Shown in pieces: positions 63,815-64,000 of a stretch of 64,000 nt of DNA. The position numbers and the translations under genes were made by a program. Below the pieces are notes generated by a model that was not told where the DNA came from, ran no database searches, and saw nothing but the letters and a program-made list of their open reading frames with translations. The stretch's first letter is position 1. Every line of letters begins with the position of its first letter. Source of the DNA: Bombyx mori (lineage: Eukaryota; Arthropoda; Insecta; Lepidoptera; Bombycidae); assembly GCF_030269925.1 (NCBI RefSeq), contig NC_085117.1, positions 5,422,231 to 5,486,230 of the forward strand, given 5' to 3'.

Positions 63815-64000
63815 CTGTAAAATTTTGAGTACTAAATGAGGAATATGGATAATTTTTATTACAATTATTATCAACTAGTCATCTTATAGACATATGCGGT
63901 TCACAGCAAAGGTTGATAAGAACAAAAAAGAATACACAATGCTACATAGCTTCAAGACTGTTAAAGTTAGGCAGTACAAGAGAATTAGCAATAAGTTTAT

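Overview
This is a eukaryotic window, almost certainly from the silkworm Bombyx mori or a very close moth. Introns have GT-AG borders, the background is AT-rich with GC-rich exons, and about 23 copies or pieces of one tRNA-headed SINE that I recognise as Bm1 are scattered through it. I also see Jockey-, RTE- and R1-type LINE tails, a BEL/Pao LTR retrotransposon and a maT-type mariner. All coordinates come from reading splice sites and phases by eye; no search was run.

Five spliced genes and one intronless gene can be modelled with every intron phase consistent. (1) 5386-13859, +: a secreted YGPP-repeat, proline-rich protein (3 coding exons, 1004 aa). (2) 16769-35482, +: a ZAD C2H2 zinc-finger protein (14 exons, 635 aa); its 8.2-kb intron 7 holds a complete antisense BEL element (23548-30474) with LTRs that look identical. 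(3) 38365-45980, +: the Obg-family mitochondrial ribosome-assembly GTPase Mtg2 (6 exons, 371 aa); its introns hold a mariner (39626-40920) and an element with 497-bp inverted termini (42939-44738). (4) 47052-54187, -: a second ZAD C2H2 protein (11 exons, 462 aa), convergent with Mtg2 and similar to gene 2 in exon layout. (5) 58192-63814 and beyond the right edge, -: U1-70K, the 70-kDa U1 snRNP protein, lacking only its N-terminal exon(s). (6) 60805-61059, +: a small putative two-helix membrane protein nested in a U1-70K intron.

Layout. 1-5385 is repeat relics ahead of gene 1. 5386-13859 is gene 1, with a CR1/Jockey-superfamily LINE (7368-10815) antisense in its second intron. 13860-16768 is a repeat-bearing spacer. 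16769-35482 is zinc-finger gene A. 35483-38364 is a spacer with nested insertions. 38365-45980 is Mtg2. 45981-47051 is a short spacer filled by an R1-type LINE tail. 47052-54187 is zinc-finger gene B. 54188-58128 is a LINE RNase H relic followed by a 1.35-kb tandem duplication. The rest is U1-70K.

The genes do not form one pathway. U1-70K (splicing) and Mtg2 (mitochondrial translation) are housekeeping genes. The two ZAD proteins are probably DNA-binding regulators of an insect-expanded family, and gene 1 is probably extracellular matrix or cuticle. The most interesting signals are in the BEL element: a lone in-frame UGA-CUA between gag-pro and pol, a strong strand-biased excess of GCGG, and an LTR splice donor that could join an LTR AUG to gag in frame. 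Others are the paralogous zinc-finger pair around Mtg2, the long-TIR element, and a 5' module shared between a LINE and a short retroposon family.
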